Source: a virus. Taken from it: a stretch of DNA of 21,623 nt. Of this stretch, positions 13,001 to 20,794 are shown piece after piece. The notes beneath the pieces were generated by a model, which made no database searches, was not told the DNA's origin, and saw nothing but the letters and a program-made list of their open reading frames with translations. Every line of letters begins with the position of its first letter. The stretch's first letter is position 1. Location of the stretch: positions 1-21,623 of the IMG/VR virus record IMGVR_UViG_3300045999_003597, one strand, 5' to 3'. The position numbers and the translations under genes are program-made.

Positions 13001-14960
13001 AACAATTGATGGACCAAGCCTTCAACTTAACGATTTGAATAACCTAGAACGTGGCTTAGCCAAGGTTCAGGGAGCAACTGATGCAGCATGGAGAATCTTA
13101 TCTGCAGCAGAAAACAGACTGGTGCGTAATCCACTGTTCTTGACGTATACACGCCAAGAGATGAAGACGATGGTAGATGCTGCAGAACGCTCTGGCATTA
13201 ATGTATCTGACGCGGTGGTTAACCATGAGATTCGCCAAGCTGCATATCGTAAGGCGTTATCACGTGTTGAAGAAACACTGTACTCATCACGTCGCCTCAG
13301 CAACGGTATGTACGTGGCACGTTATGCCATGTCATTCCCACTAGCATTCTTTAACTCACAGGCTGTAGCGCTTCGCCTATTGGCTCGCAACCCAATGAAT
13401 GCGTACTGGTACAACAGTATCCAGCAAGCGTTCGATAACTTTGAAGCATACGAAGACCAAGATGGAAACACTTACAAGAACATTAAGGATGTTCCTAGAG
13501 GAACGCAAGTGTCCGTTAAGTATCCAATTCCTTTTGGTGACAAGCTACCAGGTTGGGCTCAGAACGCACTAAAGCCTTACACAGATTCACGTGGCGGTGG
13601 AATCCGCTGGAATCCAAAGCAACTAGAGTTTATGGTTGCTGACCCATCAGTATCTTGGTTCGGTGGTATTACAATTTCTGAAATCGTTAAGAACGGTATC
13701 GGAATTGGTCCATGGAAGATTTATGGCGAACAGGTTGCTCAAGGATTACGTGAAGTACTTGGCGATGATGTCTATGAATCCAGCGTTCTATACGGTGGAT
13801 ACCCACAAGAAGGTGGTGGTTTCGTAGAAACTACAGCCAACACAATCCTTCCAGGGTATATGAAATCAGGTTTAGCTGCACTAGGCATCTTTAGAGATGA
13901 CAGATTCTTGGACGAAACATTTGTCCAGTTTAAAACTGCATACGCTCAATGGGATAGAAACGGTCGCATAGGCGAGCCACCTACCATGACAACAGCAGCA
14001 CGAGCTGCTGGAGTAATGTCTTTTATCCGTTCGATTGTTCAGTTCTCAATGCCAATCGCTACATCATTTGACCCTGTAACACGTTCAGCTACTGCATGGT
14101 ATGCAGAGTTGGTCGATGCTACAGGCGGAGATTACAAGATGGCAGACAAGATATTCGCAGAACAATGGGGTGTCGATGCAATCGCACTGATTGGTTCTAA
14201 CCAAAAGAATATCTCAGGTCTTGCAACAACAATGGATGACCTAGCTGTTCTTCGCAAGAACCCAGAGTTGCTTGCAAAGCTTGGACGTTCCAACACAAAG
14301 TACGCAGCAATGCTTTCATCTGGTTACGGTGATTTGTCAAGCAGTTCTGAATACTCAACCGAAGTTGCTGCAATCTTTAAGAAGCTTGGTTACCCTGGAT
14401 ATGACACTCCTATTACCCAGAAAAAAACCAAGGAAGAAGTAGCTAAAAGCGTTGAGGCTCGACGCGGTTGGTTTGAGTACCAGAAGGCTCAGGAGTGGCG
14501 TGATGCCAAGATGGCTGAGTACGGTATTCGGTCTACAAGCGAATCAATGTACGAACGAAGCGGTATCAAACGTGAGTTTGACAAGATGGTTCAGGTCGTT
14601 ATCGATGACTTCCCATCATGGGTTACCGAACGTAAGAACATCAACGATGAGTATTGGGATGCAACAATCCCATCTATTCAGAAGATTGTAGATGATGAAA
14701 ACTGGAGAGCATATTCCTTCAGTAAGGGAAGTCCTAAGTGGGAAGAAATAGCGTACTGGCTTGAAGAAGCTAAAGCTTTTAACAAAGCTTATGAGCAGCA
14801 AAACAATACAGACAAGCGCAAACTTCTACTAAAGCAAAACTTTGCTCAGTTCCACTATGACTTTTTGCAGACAGCATCTGAAGAATTTGCTGCTTTTGCG
14901 TACAGATGGTTAAACAATATGCCTCAACTAGACACAGAATTTACGGTGACAAATGGCTAA
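10014..14960 (+). CDS. Giant (1648-residue) probable internal virion/ejection protein
   Basis: This encodes 1648 residues, far the largest gene in the window. The start is GTG 10014, chosen over ATG 10020 because AAGGAGG (9998-10004) is nine bases from GTG but fifteen from ATG. The N-terminus is basic and polar. Residues about 688-800 form a long Ala/Lys/Glu-rich coiled-coil region. Two moderately hydrophobic amphipathic stretches lie near 618-632 (NLLRLAYIPKNSMID) and 1100-1122 (YAMSFPLAFFNSQAVALRLL). No lytic transglycosylase, ADP-ribosyltransferase or protease motif is visible. Size, amphipathic segments and position between portal and capsid fit an internal core or ejection protein as in podoviruses, though a tape-measure-like or head-associated role is also possible. 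The stop overlaps the next gene by eight bases (ATGGCTAA). Confidence 0.8.
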   Translation: MSMTEWWNDPQVNKQPSKVKTSKVDEFKKQTDKTKVGQAEAAIIPKVAGAIEAGSKKPILGAVINPAMRVLETFGKRVVQPLTQGASTALLTPQAMAAGKGNPIESFRFAKKQSEKISMGQALAGAVGKVTSPVLGDVTNATFLNEDFDIFNDKQRERAFRDEWVGIIASGSSDLVLAALGTKGAGATVRATGRKVVGPKRIATTDDMNKFRDEIETIVTESTLPDVQRTKTGLTVLVDDAVREKDITKLAANPLVSETANPYRTATIVSRLDNHRDVADYLLAERGDIDAFNRFFASKPLDADHLDDYGIDKTTPIYDWSELGQEFLTPAMTSRMQRIVDAKKASDPKFARALEEFGANLPRGVNVESYRPGRFAALESLSLAKKKIQLQSQYGDLKMFGDDGGEGWKTQVYQTNTYDRVIRTIAWTGSGRPQGMINISNPRAFEASSDLLSDLNRLQFLSGAEGAVFKRKMVSKFLNAQDDTERALALGQIEEAVMIRLAKFYGVTDLQDIRTPTDAVDQIKQWRTKANESRSTIKQFAVKNGFIPDNDGSINVQNFLSVSNEAQTIPMLDFRRLEAEVIINARRAAGKGTKVTEGQYRGAVVSKVAMNTGQFLDLANMVFSNLNLLRLAYIPKNSMIDPMARASMALESMELFRNAAPAMDNVAYNSSLRAESIKRFLPGSPQSKARKRAEAAKFEVEQYRAEMEPKVADWEKAQDAFDIADKNYAKLVAARDKALARANKSTGASAAKAQAALYAAEDALYDARIALSQADDQLSRTADIVNGYAKLIDNTRKDWIDYESRKQELRTGKKRIGQEQDVIVSSSGKAYTIDGLADPNIRGVGPYMAEVDSAQNFLTTAMQSEISRRLRADGTRFVKINRKDRAEYMNALAHIANRQIRNEIDMPLGMMMRNESTGEILKWLYSPAGKEYRLRMQSRFGGKELKRDDFANWIDTTRDKLFQMYPDDGLRSTILTREVSVDEVDSILYGKPDLPETIDGPSLQLNDLNNLERGLAKVQGATDAAWRILSAAENRLVRNPLFLTYTRQEMKTMVDAAERSGINVSDAVVNHEIRQAAYRKALSRVEETLYSSRRLSNGMYVARYAMSFPLAFFNSQAVALRLLARNPMNAYWYNSIQQAFDNFEAYEDQDGNTYKNIKDVPRGTQVSVKYPIPFGDKLPGWAQNALKPYTDSRGGGIRWNPKQLEFMVADPSVSWFGGITISEIVKNGIGIGPWKIYGEQVAQGLREVLGDDVYESSVLYGGYPQEGGGFVETTANTILPGYMKSGLAALGIFRDDRFLDETFVQFKTAYAQWDRNGRIGEPPTMTTAARAAGVMSFIRSIVQFSMPIATSFDPVTRSATAWYAELVDATGGDYKMADKIFAEQWGVDAIALIGSNQKNISGLATTMDDLAVLRKNPELLAKLGRSNTKYAAMLSSGYGDLSSSSEYSTEVAAIFKKLGYPGYDTPITQKKTKEEVAKSVEARRGWFEYQKAQEWRDAKMAEYGIRSTSESMYERSGIKREFDKMVQVVIDDFPSWVTERKNINDEYWDATIPSIQKIVDDENWRAYSFSKGSPKWEEIAYWLEEAKAFNKAYEQQNNTDKRKLLLKQNFAQFHYDFLQTASEEFAAFAYRWLNNMPQLDTEFTVTNG

Positions 14961-15798
14961 GAAGTACAAAAAGGGTGACCCAGCGCCAGACCCAAAAAGT
15001 TATCCAAATAACAGCAAGGGCAAGGCTGCATACCAGGCTGACTACAAGGCTTGGCAAAACGCGCAAACACCAAAACCTCAAGAGCTTGATGTACCACCAA
15101 TTCTTCTTCCTGGCGTTAAAGCAGGAGAACAATTATCAGTAGACCAACAGCAAGCAAAAGACTGGTTTAAGTTTACTGCACCAAAGGCAGCAAAGGGAAC
15201 GCCTGCTCGTATTTACTACGATAGCTTTGTTTCAATGCTAGCCAAGGCTGGTATTCCAAAGTCTAAGTACAATTCTGTATGGGCTGATGCGGTGTCTTGG
15301 GTTCAAGCACCAGGGTCTGGCTCTAAGGGTGACCCAAAGTTGTATCTATCTTCTGGCTTTAGCGCAGCAGATTACGCATCAACAGCAACTAAAGCACCAG
15401 CGACTACTAAGAGTAAGACAACAACTACTACTCAATACAGTCCATCATCTGCTGGCTCAACAATCAACTCAATGATTGAAAATGAACTTGGTCGTACTGC
15501 AACTTCAGATGAAGTTGCTGGATACCTAAAGGCAGTAAATGAAAAGGCAAAGCTTGAACCGTCTGTTTATGAAAACACAAGCAAGACAACAGTTACTGGC
15601 TCTGGCGCCAAAGGCGTAAGCAACACTGTAACTAGCGCTACTCAGTCAACTGGATTTGACCCAGCAATCTTTGCACAGAACTTTGCTCGCAGCTTACCAG
15701 ATTACGCTGAATCTTTTGCTGCTAAAAACTTTTTAAGAATCGTAGATAGTCTTATCGGTCCTGACCGAACAGCAATCGGAAAGGTGGTTGAGCAGTAA
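14953..15798 (+). CDS. Virion-associated protein with conserved C-terminal helical domain
   Basis: This encodes 281 residues. It has a basic start (MAKKYKKGDPAPDPKSYPNN), a folded segment at about 67-120 (WFKFTAPKAAKGTPARIYYD), a Thr/Ser/Lys-rich linker at about 130-155, then a helical segment (SMIENELGRTATSDEVAGYL) and a C-terminal stretch with FDPAIFAQNFARSLPDYAES. The 'R-x-x-T-x-x-E-x-x-x-Y' linker-plus-helix pattern resembles C-termini of uncharacterised phage structural proteins. Start ATG 14953 overlaps the giant gene's end, and its own stop overlaps the next start as TAATG, so the three genes are translationally coupled. Co-packaging with the giant protein is inferred. Confidence 0.78.
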   Translation: MAKKYKKGDPAPDPKSYPNNSKGKAAYQADYKAWQNAQTPKPQELDVPPILLPGVKAGEQLSVDQQQAKDWFKFTAPKAAKGTPARIYYDSFVSMLAKAGIPKSKYNSVWADAVSWVQAPGSGSKGDPKLYLSSGFSAADYASTATKAPATTKSKTTTTTQYSPSSAGSTINSMIENELGRTATSDEVAGYLKAVNEKAKLEPSVYENTSKTTVTGSGAKGVSNTVTSATQSTGFDPAIFAQNFARSLPDYAESFAAKNFLRIVDSLIGPDRTAIGKVVEQ

Positions 15799-16868
15799 TG
15801 TCAGCACTAGATGCAGCAAATACAGCGCGTCAAGCGCAAATACAAGCAGGACGTCGAACTCTTCTACCACCTCCTAATCCTAATACATTAAGCAGCTCTG
15901 TTCCACAAACCAGAGACACTCTCTCTATGGCAATGCTGCAATCAAAGTTCGGTATTGCTGCTGCAGTTATCGGTGCTGACCCAAGCCTTAAGGCTGCGCT
16001 AGAAAGAATCCTTGGTACCAGTGGTGGACCAATGATTACCGACCCATACCTACAAGAACAAATTATTAAAGAATCTTCTTGGTGGCGTGACCAGACAGAT
16101 ACTCAACGTCAATACGCTTTTGCTAAGCAGACTAACCCAGGTCAGTTCGCTGCAGATTTGCAATTAAACGCCAGCGAAATTGTCAAGAAGTTTGCAGCTA
16201 ACGGTATTTCTATTACTGCTGATGACGCGATTAGATACGCAGAACAGATGATGCAGCAGTCAATCATCAAAGACGGCAAGGTAGTTCGTTACGATACAGA
16301 TTACCTAAACCAGTTGATGGCTAATGCAATTGACTTTACAAAGAATGACAAAGTTGGCGACCGAGTTGTTTACACAAAACTTGCTGGCAATCTTGAGACA
16401 TTGGCACAAAGCTTATACAAGCAAGCATGGGACTATGGTTTCCCACAGACAATGTCCAACACAGGATTTACTAACTGGTTTGAGGCAAGCATGAAGGGTC
16501 TAGTTTCTGGACAATTAAATCCACAACAAGTCGATGACCAACTTCAAGCACGAGCAAAGTCATTTGCTCCTGGTTTATCTAACCTAATTGACCAAGGTCA
16601 GACGCTGCGTCAAGCAGCAGACCCATGGCTACGTGCTATTGCAGATACATGGGAACTTGGCGACGTTAACCAAATTGACCTTAACGATGAAACAGTTCAG
16701 CGAACATTAAACTCTACAGATGAAAAGGGAAATGTATCCCCTATCAATCTATACGATGCAAAGAAGATGGCTCGTCGCAGTTCTAAGTGGGATATGACCC
16801 AGAACGCTAAAGAAGAGAAGACAAGAATAGCAAGCACAATCTTGCGCGACATGGGATTCTTGGGGTAA
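15798..16868 (+). CDS. Probable virion protein, helical
   Basis: This encodes 356 residues. A Pro-rich start (RRTLLPPPNPNTLSSSVPQ) is followed by mostly helical sequence. The region of about 95-150 is Gln/Ala rich (AKQTNPGQFAADLQLNASEI). The C-terminal 100 residues contain TLRQAADPWLRAIADTWEL and end in ILRDMGFLG, a pattern I associate with uncharacterised phage structural proteins. No enzyme motif is seen. The start overlaps the preceding stop as TAATG, and the next gene begins three bases after its stop. The tight coupling with neighbours suggests a fixed ratio with the giant and 281-residue proteins in one virion sub-assembly, which is inference. Confidence 0.78.
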   Translation: MSALDAANTARQAQIQAGRRTLLPPPNPNTLSSSVPQTRDTLSMAMLQSKFGIAAAVIGADPSLKAALERILGTSGGPMITDPYLQEQIIKESSWWRDQTDTQRQYAFAKQTNPGQFAADLQLNASEIVKKFAANGISITADDAIRYAEQMMQQSIIKDGKVVRYDTDYLNQLMANAIDFTKNDKVGDRVVYTKLAGNLETLAQSLYKQAWDYGFPQTMSNTGFTNWFEASMKGLVSGQLNPQQVDDQLQARAKSFAPGLSNLIDQGQTLRQAADPWLRAIADTWELGDVNQIDLNDETVQRTLNSTDEKGNVSPINLYDAKKMARRSSKWDMTQNAKEEKTRIASTILRDMGFLG

Positions 16869-16871
16869 CAA

Positions 16872-18476
16872 ATGCGATATTACGATAGATATATGGTGGA
16901 TGGTGGCGGTTCGGACATCCCAGACCTTGTTTCTGCTTTTGATAAATTTAATGCAGATAATAATACTATTGCTGATGATACAGCCGTTGATGAAACTGGC
17001 GATGATGGTGGATTAACCTACGACGAAGTTTTTGGCAACGCTGAAGATAGCCCAGATTTTGATTACAACCCATGGGGCGACCCAGACGAGATTGACACAA
17101 CTGGCGTTGAAACAATTGAATATGACCCTTCTTCTTATGGACCAACTGGTTACGACAATCTTGGCGACGAAGAGCTTATGGCTCAGTATGACAGTCTTCT
17201 TGAACTTCAGGGAGATAGCAGTGGTAACAGCCCAGCTGCATTCCGTATTGGTGAAGAGCTCAGCATGCTTGAGCTTGAAATTGATGCCAGAAATCAAACA
17301 CGTAAATTAACACCTCCTCCTAAAAGTACCACTACAACTGGCGGAGGAACGTTATCTCCTGGTGCTGGTGGGGCAGGTCCAGTAGATGCTGCAACTAAAG
17401 CAGTACTTGACCAGATTGCTGGATTAACAAAGCAGATTGCAGACCTTGAGGCTGCACGTGCAGCAGAAGCTGCTAAGCCAAAGGTTGTCGGCGTACGTAC
17501 AGTACGTAAGACAGGTGGCATTGTTGAAACCGTTGAGGTTATGTCAGACGGTTCACAAGGTAAAGTCATTGATTCATACAAGGACTTTGGTGCTCGTGAC
17601 TCTGTAATGAAGATGTTTGAGAACACAGGTCTTGGCAAGAACTTTATTGATACTTTGGTTCGTTCAATTGACAAAGTGTATGAAGAAAACATTATGCCAA
17701 CCGATGAGCAGATTCTTAATACTATCTACAACAGTGACGCATACAAGACACGGTTTGCAGCTAACGAAACAATTAAGAAGCGCATGGCTGAAGGCAAGGG
17801 TATGCCTGGTGACAGACTCCTTACGCCAAAACAATACATTGACACTGAGATTCAGTACAGAGAAATTATTCAGAACGCTTCATTACCAGAAGGTTTCTAC
17901 GATACACAAGATGACTTCACCAAGTTAATCGAAAACAATATCAGCGCAGCTGAGTTGGTTGACCGCGTTAACGTAGCAAAGAACATCTTGCAGAATGCTG
18001 ACCAAGCAATCAAGGATTCGCTTAAGAATTATTATGGTCTTTCAGAAAGCGACATGGTCGCTTATCTTCTCGACAAAGATAAAGCATTCAACCTTATCGA
18101 CTCACGATTTAAGTTCAGCACAGCAGATGCACAGAAGATGTACACAGCTGCCGAAGTTGGTGGCGCTGCTGCTCGTGCAGGTATGGGTGCTAACAAAGCA
18201 TTTGCTGAGGAGATTGCCGAAGCAGGCAAAGCACAAGGCGCAGAAGAAGCATTCCAAACAGCTGCTCGCAATCAAGCAGACTACGCACGATTGCTTGGTC
18301 TGTACGGTGAGACAGCAGGTGAAGAAGACCTCGCTCGCCAGCAGTTGGCTCTTGCAGGTGGTACAGATGTTGCACTTAAAACCAAGAAGCTTGCTTCTAA
18401 AGAACGTGCAAAGTTTGCTACACGTAGCGCAATCGAGAAGACGTCACTTGGTCGTACGACCGCAGCCGACGTTTAA
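16872..18476 (+). CDS. Probable virion protein, acidic N-terminus
   Basis: This encodes 534 residues. Residues 1-140 are strongly acidic (TAVDETGDDGGLTYDEVFGN). Residues 148-172 are a Thr/Gly/Pro linker, and 174-202 a short coiled coil (LDQIAGLTKQIADLEAARAA). Residues about 238-530 form a folded helical domain, with FIDTLVRSIDKVYEENIMP, YNSDAYKTRFAANE and EGFYDTQDDFTKLIENNISA as its clearest landmarks, ending in a basic tail. I recognise this C-terminal pattern as recurrent in actinophage structural proteins of unknown role. The gene starts three bases after the previous stop. It is last before the 140-base leader of the scaffold gene. The acidic N-terminus could neutralise the basic LysM protein, which is speculation. 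Confidence 0.78.
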   Translation: MRYYDRYMVDGGGSDIPDLVSAFDKFNADNNTIADDTAVDETGDDGGLTYDEVFGNAEDSPDFDYNPWGDPDEIDTTGVETIEYDPSSYGPTGYDNLGDEELMAQYDSLLELQGDSSGNSPAAFRIGEELSMLELEIDARNQTRKLTPPPKSTTTTGGGTLSPGAGGAGPVDAATKAVLDQIAGLTKQIADLEAARAAEAAKPKVVGVRTVRKTGGIVETVEVMSDGSQGKVIDSYKDFGARDSVMKMFENTGLGKNFIDTLVRSIDKVYEENIMPTDEQILNTIYNSDAYKTRFAANETIKKRMAEGKGMPGDRLLTPKQYIDTEIQYREIIQNASLPEGFYDTQDDFTKLIENNISAAELVDRVNVAKNILQNADQAIKDSLKNYYGLSESDMVAYLLDKDKAFNLIDSRFKFSTADAQKMYTAAEVGGAAARAGMGANKAFAEEIAEAGKAQGAEEAFQTAARNQADYARLLGLYGETAGEEDLARQQLALAGGTDVALKTKKLASKERAKFATRSAIEKTSLGRTTAADV

Positions 18477-18616
18477 TTAAGTTCCGTCCCAGACCGTCCA
18501 GCCCTGGTGATGTGTATAAGTCTGGAAGTCATCACGTCTACGAATCACTACCCCTTGTGAGGAGTACGTGTGGTGCAAACCCGATGAGGGTCAACTACTA
18601 ATAGGGAGAAAAAACA
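18477..18616 (+). promoter_or_regulatory. Structured leader upstream of scaffold and capsid genes
   Basis: This is the largest gap in the late operon. A TATAAG box lies at 18515-18520 without a good -35. Several short inverted repeats are present: TGATG with CATCA (about 18507-18534), TACCCCT with AGGAGTA (one mismatch) and ACCC with GGGT. GGGAG supplies the ribosome site for the scaffold gene. A second late promoter or a processing site raising capsid expression is plausible. Confidence 0.42.
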
Positions 18617-19066
18617 ATGGCAGATAACTACGAATACGATATCGAAGATGACGAAGACTACAGCGGTACTGACTTGGTCAAGAAACTTCGTAAGCAAATC
18701 GATGGACTTCAGAAACAACTGAAGGAAAAAGACTCGCTTATCGAAGAGTTCACGACTTACAGTCACGAAGCATCAATCGGAGAAATCCTAGAATCATTCG
18801 GACTAAATGCAAAAATCGCTCAGTTCATTCCATCAGAAGTCGAAGCCGACCCTGATGCAGTAGCTGAATGGCTAAATGAATACGGCGATGCCTTTGGTAT
18901 TGAAGCCGTTGAAGAGGGAGGCGAAGCCTCCCCAGACGCTCAAGCATATGAGCGTATGTCATCTTTGGATGATGGAGAAACTGACCCTTACGTTGGACAT
19001 GATTTGCAAACACGCATTGACAATGTCACATCTAAGGAAGAGTTACTCAAAATCATTCAGGGCTGA
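18617..19066 (+). CDS. Capsid assembly scaffold-like protein
   Basis: This encodes 149 residues and lies immediately upstream of the major capsid gene, the usual scaffold position. It is acidic at the start (ADNYEYDIEDDEDYSG), then has a coiled-coil segment at about 22-50 (LVKKLRKQIDGLQKQLKEKD). It continues with SIGEILESFGLNAKIAQFIP and a helical DPDAVAEWLNEYGDAFGI motif closely resembling scaffolds of actinobacterial phages, and ends with a charged helix. No protease motif is present. GGGAG lies about eight bases before ATG 18617. Scaffold function is inferred from position, length and the coiled coil; loss from the mature virion would be expected. Confidence 0.78.
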   Translation: MADNYEYDIEDDEDYSGTDLVKKLRKQIDGLQKQLKEKDSLIEEFTTYSHEASIGEILESFGLNAKIAQFIPSEVEADPDAVAEWLNEYGDAFGIEAVEEGGEASPDAQAYERMSSLDDGETDPYVGHDLQTRIDNVTSKEELLKIIQG

Positions 19067-19101
19067 TACATCCACATAAACCCTAATAGAAAGATATAAA
19101 C

Positions 19102-20079
19102 GTGCCAACAACACCAGCCACGTCAACAACGACATCAACGATGTCGAACTTGATTCAGACGTCGTATGATAAGTTGATTGAGTTTAATCTTCGTTCAGAA
19201 CCAATGTTCCGCAAGTTTGCAGACAAGCGTCCTGTCGATGTAACAAACCCAGGCAACACCGTCGTCTTCCAGGTCTACAAGGACCTATCTCGTCAGACAA
19301 CACCTCTGACACAAACTGAAGACCCAGATGCAGTAACACTTAGCAACACTGACCGTGTTAACGTTGTAGTTAACGAATACGGTAATGCTGTTATCACAAC
19401 TGAGCGTCTGGCTCTTGAGTCACTTTCAGCAATTGACCCAGCGGTTGCAGACATGTTGTCATTCAACATGCGCGACTCACTTGATTCAATTGTATGGAGC
19501 CGTCTAACATCACTTGCAACAGGTCGCTTCACAGGTACATCATCTGCTGATGAATCAACAATCAACGGTGAGAACGTATCTTCAAGCACAACAGCTCCAA
19601 ACTTCTCAGCAGCACTTGCTCGTAAGGGTGTAGCTAAGCTACGCGGAGCATCTGTTCAGCCACGTGATGGTGGATTCTACACAGCACTAATTCACCCAGA
19701 TGTTTCATTCGACCTTCGTTCAGAAGCAGCAACATCTGGAAACGTTTCATGGCAGCTACCACACACCTACACAGAGGCTGGCGTTGCCAACCTATGGAAT
19801 GGTGAAATCGGTATCTTCGACCAGGTTCGTTACATCGAAACACCACGTGCTGAGTCAATCTCAGGTTCAGGAACATCTAAGGTTTACGCAACTGTAATCC
19901 TTGGTAAGCAGGCTCTTGTTGAGGCTGTTTCATATGAGCCAAAGACTGTTATCGGTCCAGTTACAGATAAGTTGATGCGCTTCCGCCCAGCGGGTTGGAA
20001 GGGTCTACTCGGATGGAACGTCTACCGCAAGGAAGCACGTTACGTTATCCAGACCAAGTCAAGCATCGCATCTGCGTAA
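19102..20079 (+). CDS. Major capsid protein, N4-gp56 type (HK97 fold)
   Basis: This encodes 325 residues with the pattern of the N4-gp56 major capsid family. It has YDKLIEFNLRSEPMFRKFAD near residue 20, the P-domain strand NTVVFQVYKDLSRQTTPLTQ near 53-72, VNEYGNAVITTERLALESL near 92-110, and a helix SIVWSRLTSLATGRF. The C-terminal part (KVYATVILGKQALVEAVSYE; then GWNVYRKEARYVIQT) matches the expected A-domain strands. It should form the icosahedral shell. Start GTG 19102 is used because an in-frame TAG lies at 19087 and the next ATG (19141) has no ribosome site. AGAAAG lies about eight bases ahead of GTG. The first 13 residues are a Thr/Ser/Pro-rich tail. A strong hairpin follows the stop. 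Confidence 0.92.
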   Translation: MPTTPATSTTTSTMSNLIQTSYDKLIEFNLRSEPMFRKFADKRPVDVTNPGNTVVFQVYKDLSRQTTPLTQTEDPDAVTLSNTDRVNVVVNEYGNAVITTERLALESLSAIDPAVADMLSFNMRDSLDSIVWSRLTSLATGRFTGTSSADESTINGENVSSSTTAPNFSAALARKGVAKLRGASVQPRDGGFYTALIHPDVSFDLRSEAATSGNVSWQLPHTYTEAGVANLWNGEIGIFDQVRYIETPRAESISGSGTSKVYATVILGKQALVEAVSYEPKTVIGPVTDKLMRFRPAGWKGLLGWNVYRKEARYVIQTKSSIASA

Positions 20080-20087
20080 TTTGACAG

Positions 20088-20113
20088 GAAGGGGGAGGGC
20101 AACCTCCCCCTTC
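20088..20113 (+). terminator. Strong GCAA-loop hairpin after capsid gene
   Basis: GAAGGGGGAGG pairs perfectly with CCTCCCCCTTC over 11 bp around a GCAA tetraloop. Only TACTT follows rather than a clear T run, so it is probably a partial terminator or an mRNA end-stabilising hairpin that lowers expression of the next genes and protects the capsid message. The same loop is used in the terminator at 3675. Confidence 0.68.
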
Positions 20114-20127
20114 TACTTAAGGGAGAT

Positions 20128-20328
20128 ATGGCAAAAAAAAAGCAAAAACCAGATACAACCTTTCTGACACCTCTAAAGCTACATGCTGTGCAAGCACATG
20201 AGTTGTATACAGAATACAAAGAGGCGGGATTTACAGAAGGTGAAGCATGGGAATTACTAATGCGCCAACTTCCTGATTTGGAATTAGAAGGTTTAGATTT
20301 TCTAGAAGAGGGGTTAGACGATGCCTAA
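20128..20328 (+). CDS. Small protein with acidic C-terminus
   Basis: This encodes 66 residues: a short lysine-rich start (MAKKKQKPDTTFL), a helical middle (LHAVQAHELYTEYKEAGFTE) and an acidic end (GLDFLEEGLDDA). GGGAG lies four bases before the start. The Lys codons create a run of nine A at 20133-20141. Its stop overlaps the next start by eight bases. No family is recognised. The location just after the capsid gene is where head-completion and decoration genes are common, but the length is very short for either. Confidence 0.7.
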   Translation: MAKKKQKPDTTFLTPLKLHAVQAHELYTEYKEAGFTEGEAWELLMRQLPDLELEGLDFLEEGLDDA

Positions 20329-20467
20329 CATGAAGAAGCCTGCGGTCAAGAAGCCTGCAGTTAAGAAGAATGTTATTCCACCAGACTACGACGTGATTCT
20401 TCCTGGCATGGGTTATACCAAGCCAACAAAGAAGAGCCCACCAAAGAAAATTAAGAAGGGTAAGTAA
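20321..20467 (+). CDS. Lysine/proline-rich small peptide
   Basis: This encodes 48 residues: a repeated KKPAVKKPAVKK segment at residues 5-16, a short hydrophobic insert (VIPPDYDVILPGMGY) and a basic tail. It overlaps the previous gene by eight bases and the next starts one base after its stop, so all are coupled. The repeat matches the C-terminus of the next gene, suggesting internal duplication. The PAKK-like repeats resemble H1-type DNA-binding tails. A DNA- or capsid-binding role is inference. Confidence 0.68.
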   Translation: MPNMKKPAVKKPAVKKNVIPPDYDVILPGMGYTKPTKKSPPKKIKKGK

Positions 20468-20468
20468 T

Positions 20469-20636
20469 ATGCCAATGGTCGACGGAGAGAAGTTTCCATA
20501 TACCGCTAAGGGAATTGCTGCAGCCAAGAAGAAGAACAAGAAGCACGAAAAGACTGAAAGCAAAATGGAACGAGCAATTGAATACGGCAAGAAGAAGCCA
20601 GCAGTAAAGAAGCCAGCCATTAAGAAGAAGAAGTAA
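20469..20636 (+). CDS. Small basic phage peptide
   Basis: This encodes 55 residues. The start MPMVDGEKFPYTAKGIAAAK follows a pattern (MPxVxGxKFPYTxKG) that I recognise in many small phage proteins encoded near structural genes. The end KKKPAVKKPAIKKKK repeats the motif of the preceding gene. The stop overlaps the next start as TAATG. It is strongly basic. The function is unknown; the recurrence among tailed phages suggests a virion or packaging-related role. Confidence 0.72.
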   Translation: MPMVDGEKFPYTAKGIAAAKKKNKKHEKTESKMERAIEYGKKKPAVKKPAIKKKK

Positions 20637-20794
20637 TGCCAAAGAAGAAGCAGGTTTGGGACAAACCAAACCCTAAGAAAGTTTCTAAGCCTTTGACATC
20701 GGCACAAAAGGCATCAGCTAAAGCTGCAGCAAAAGCAGCTGGACGCCCATATCCAAACTTAGTTGACAACATGAGAGCAGCAAAGAAGAAGTAA
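20636..20794 (+). CDS. Small basic peptide with GRPYPNLVDN motif
   Basis: This encodes 52 residues. A basic N-terminus is followed by SAQKASAKAAAKAAGRPYPN and then LVDNMRAAKKK. The AGRPYPNLVDNMxAA motif is one I recall from small proteins of marine and actinobacterial phages, with no known function. It overlaps the previous gene as TAATG, and the next begins one base after its stop. The conserved non-lysine motif argues that this is a folded functional peptide rather than random low-complexity coding. Confidence 0.72.
   Translation: MPKKKQVWDKPNPKKVSKPLTSAQKASAKAAAKAAGRPYPNLVDNMRAAKKK

Noticed and set aside
18568-18627. 19-codon GTG mini-ORF with GAGGAG just upstream in the scaffold leader
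   Set aside because: The spacing of three bases is too short for a normal ribosome site and the product is tiny with no recognisable feature. A leader peptide cannot be excluded but is not supported.
20133-20141. Run of nine A as a programmed slippage or phase-variation site
   Set aside because: It encodes the lysines of a small basic N-terminus and no alternative frame downstream gives a sensible extended product.
20231-20707. 158-codon minus-strand frame rich in Leu and Phe, looking like a membrane protein
   Set aside because: It is the reverse complement of Lys-rich small genes, which naturally reads as Leu/Phe. The plus-strand genes have overlaps, ribosome sites and known motifs.
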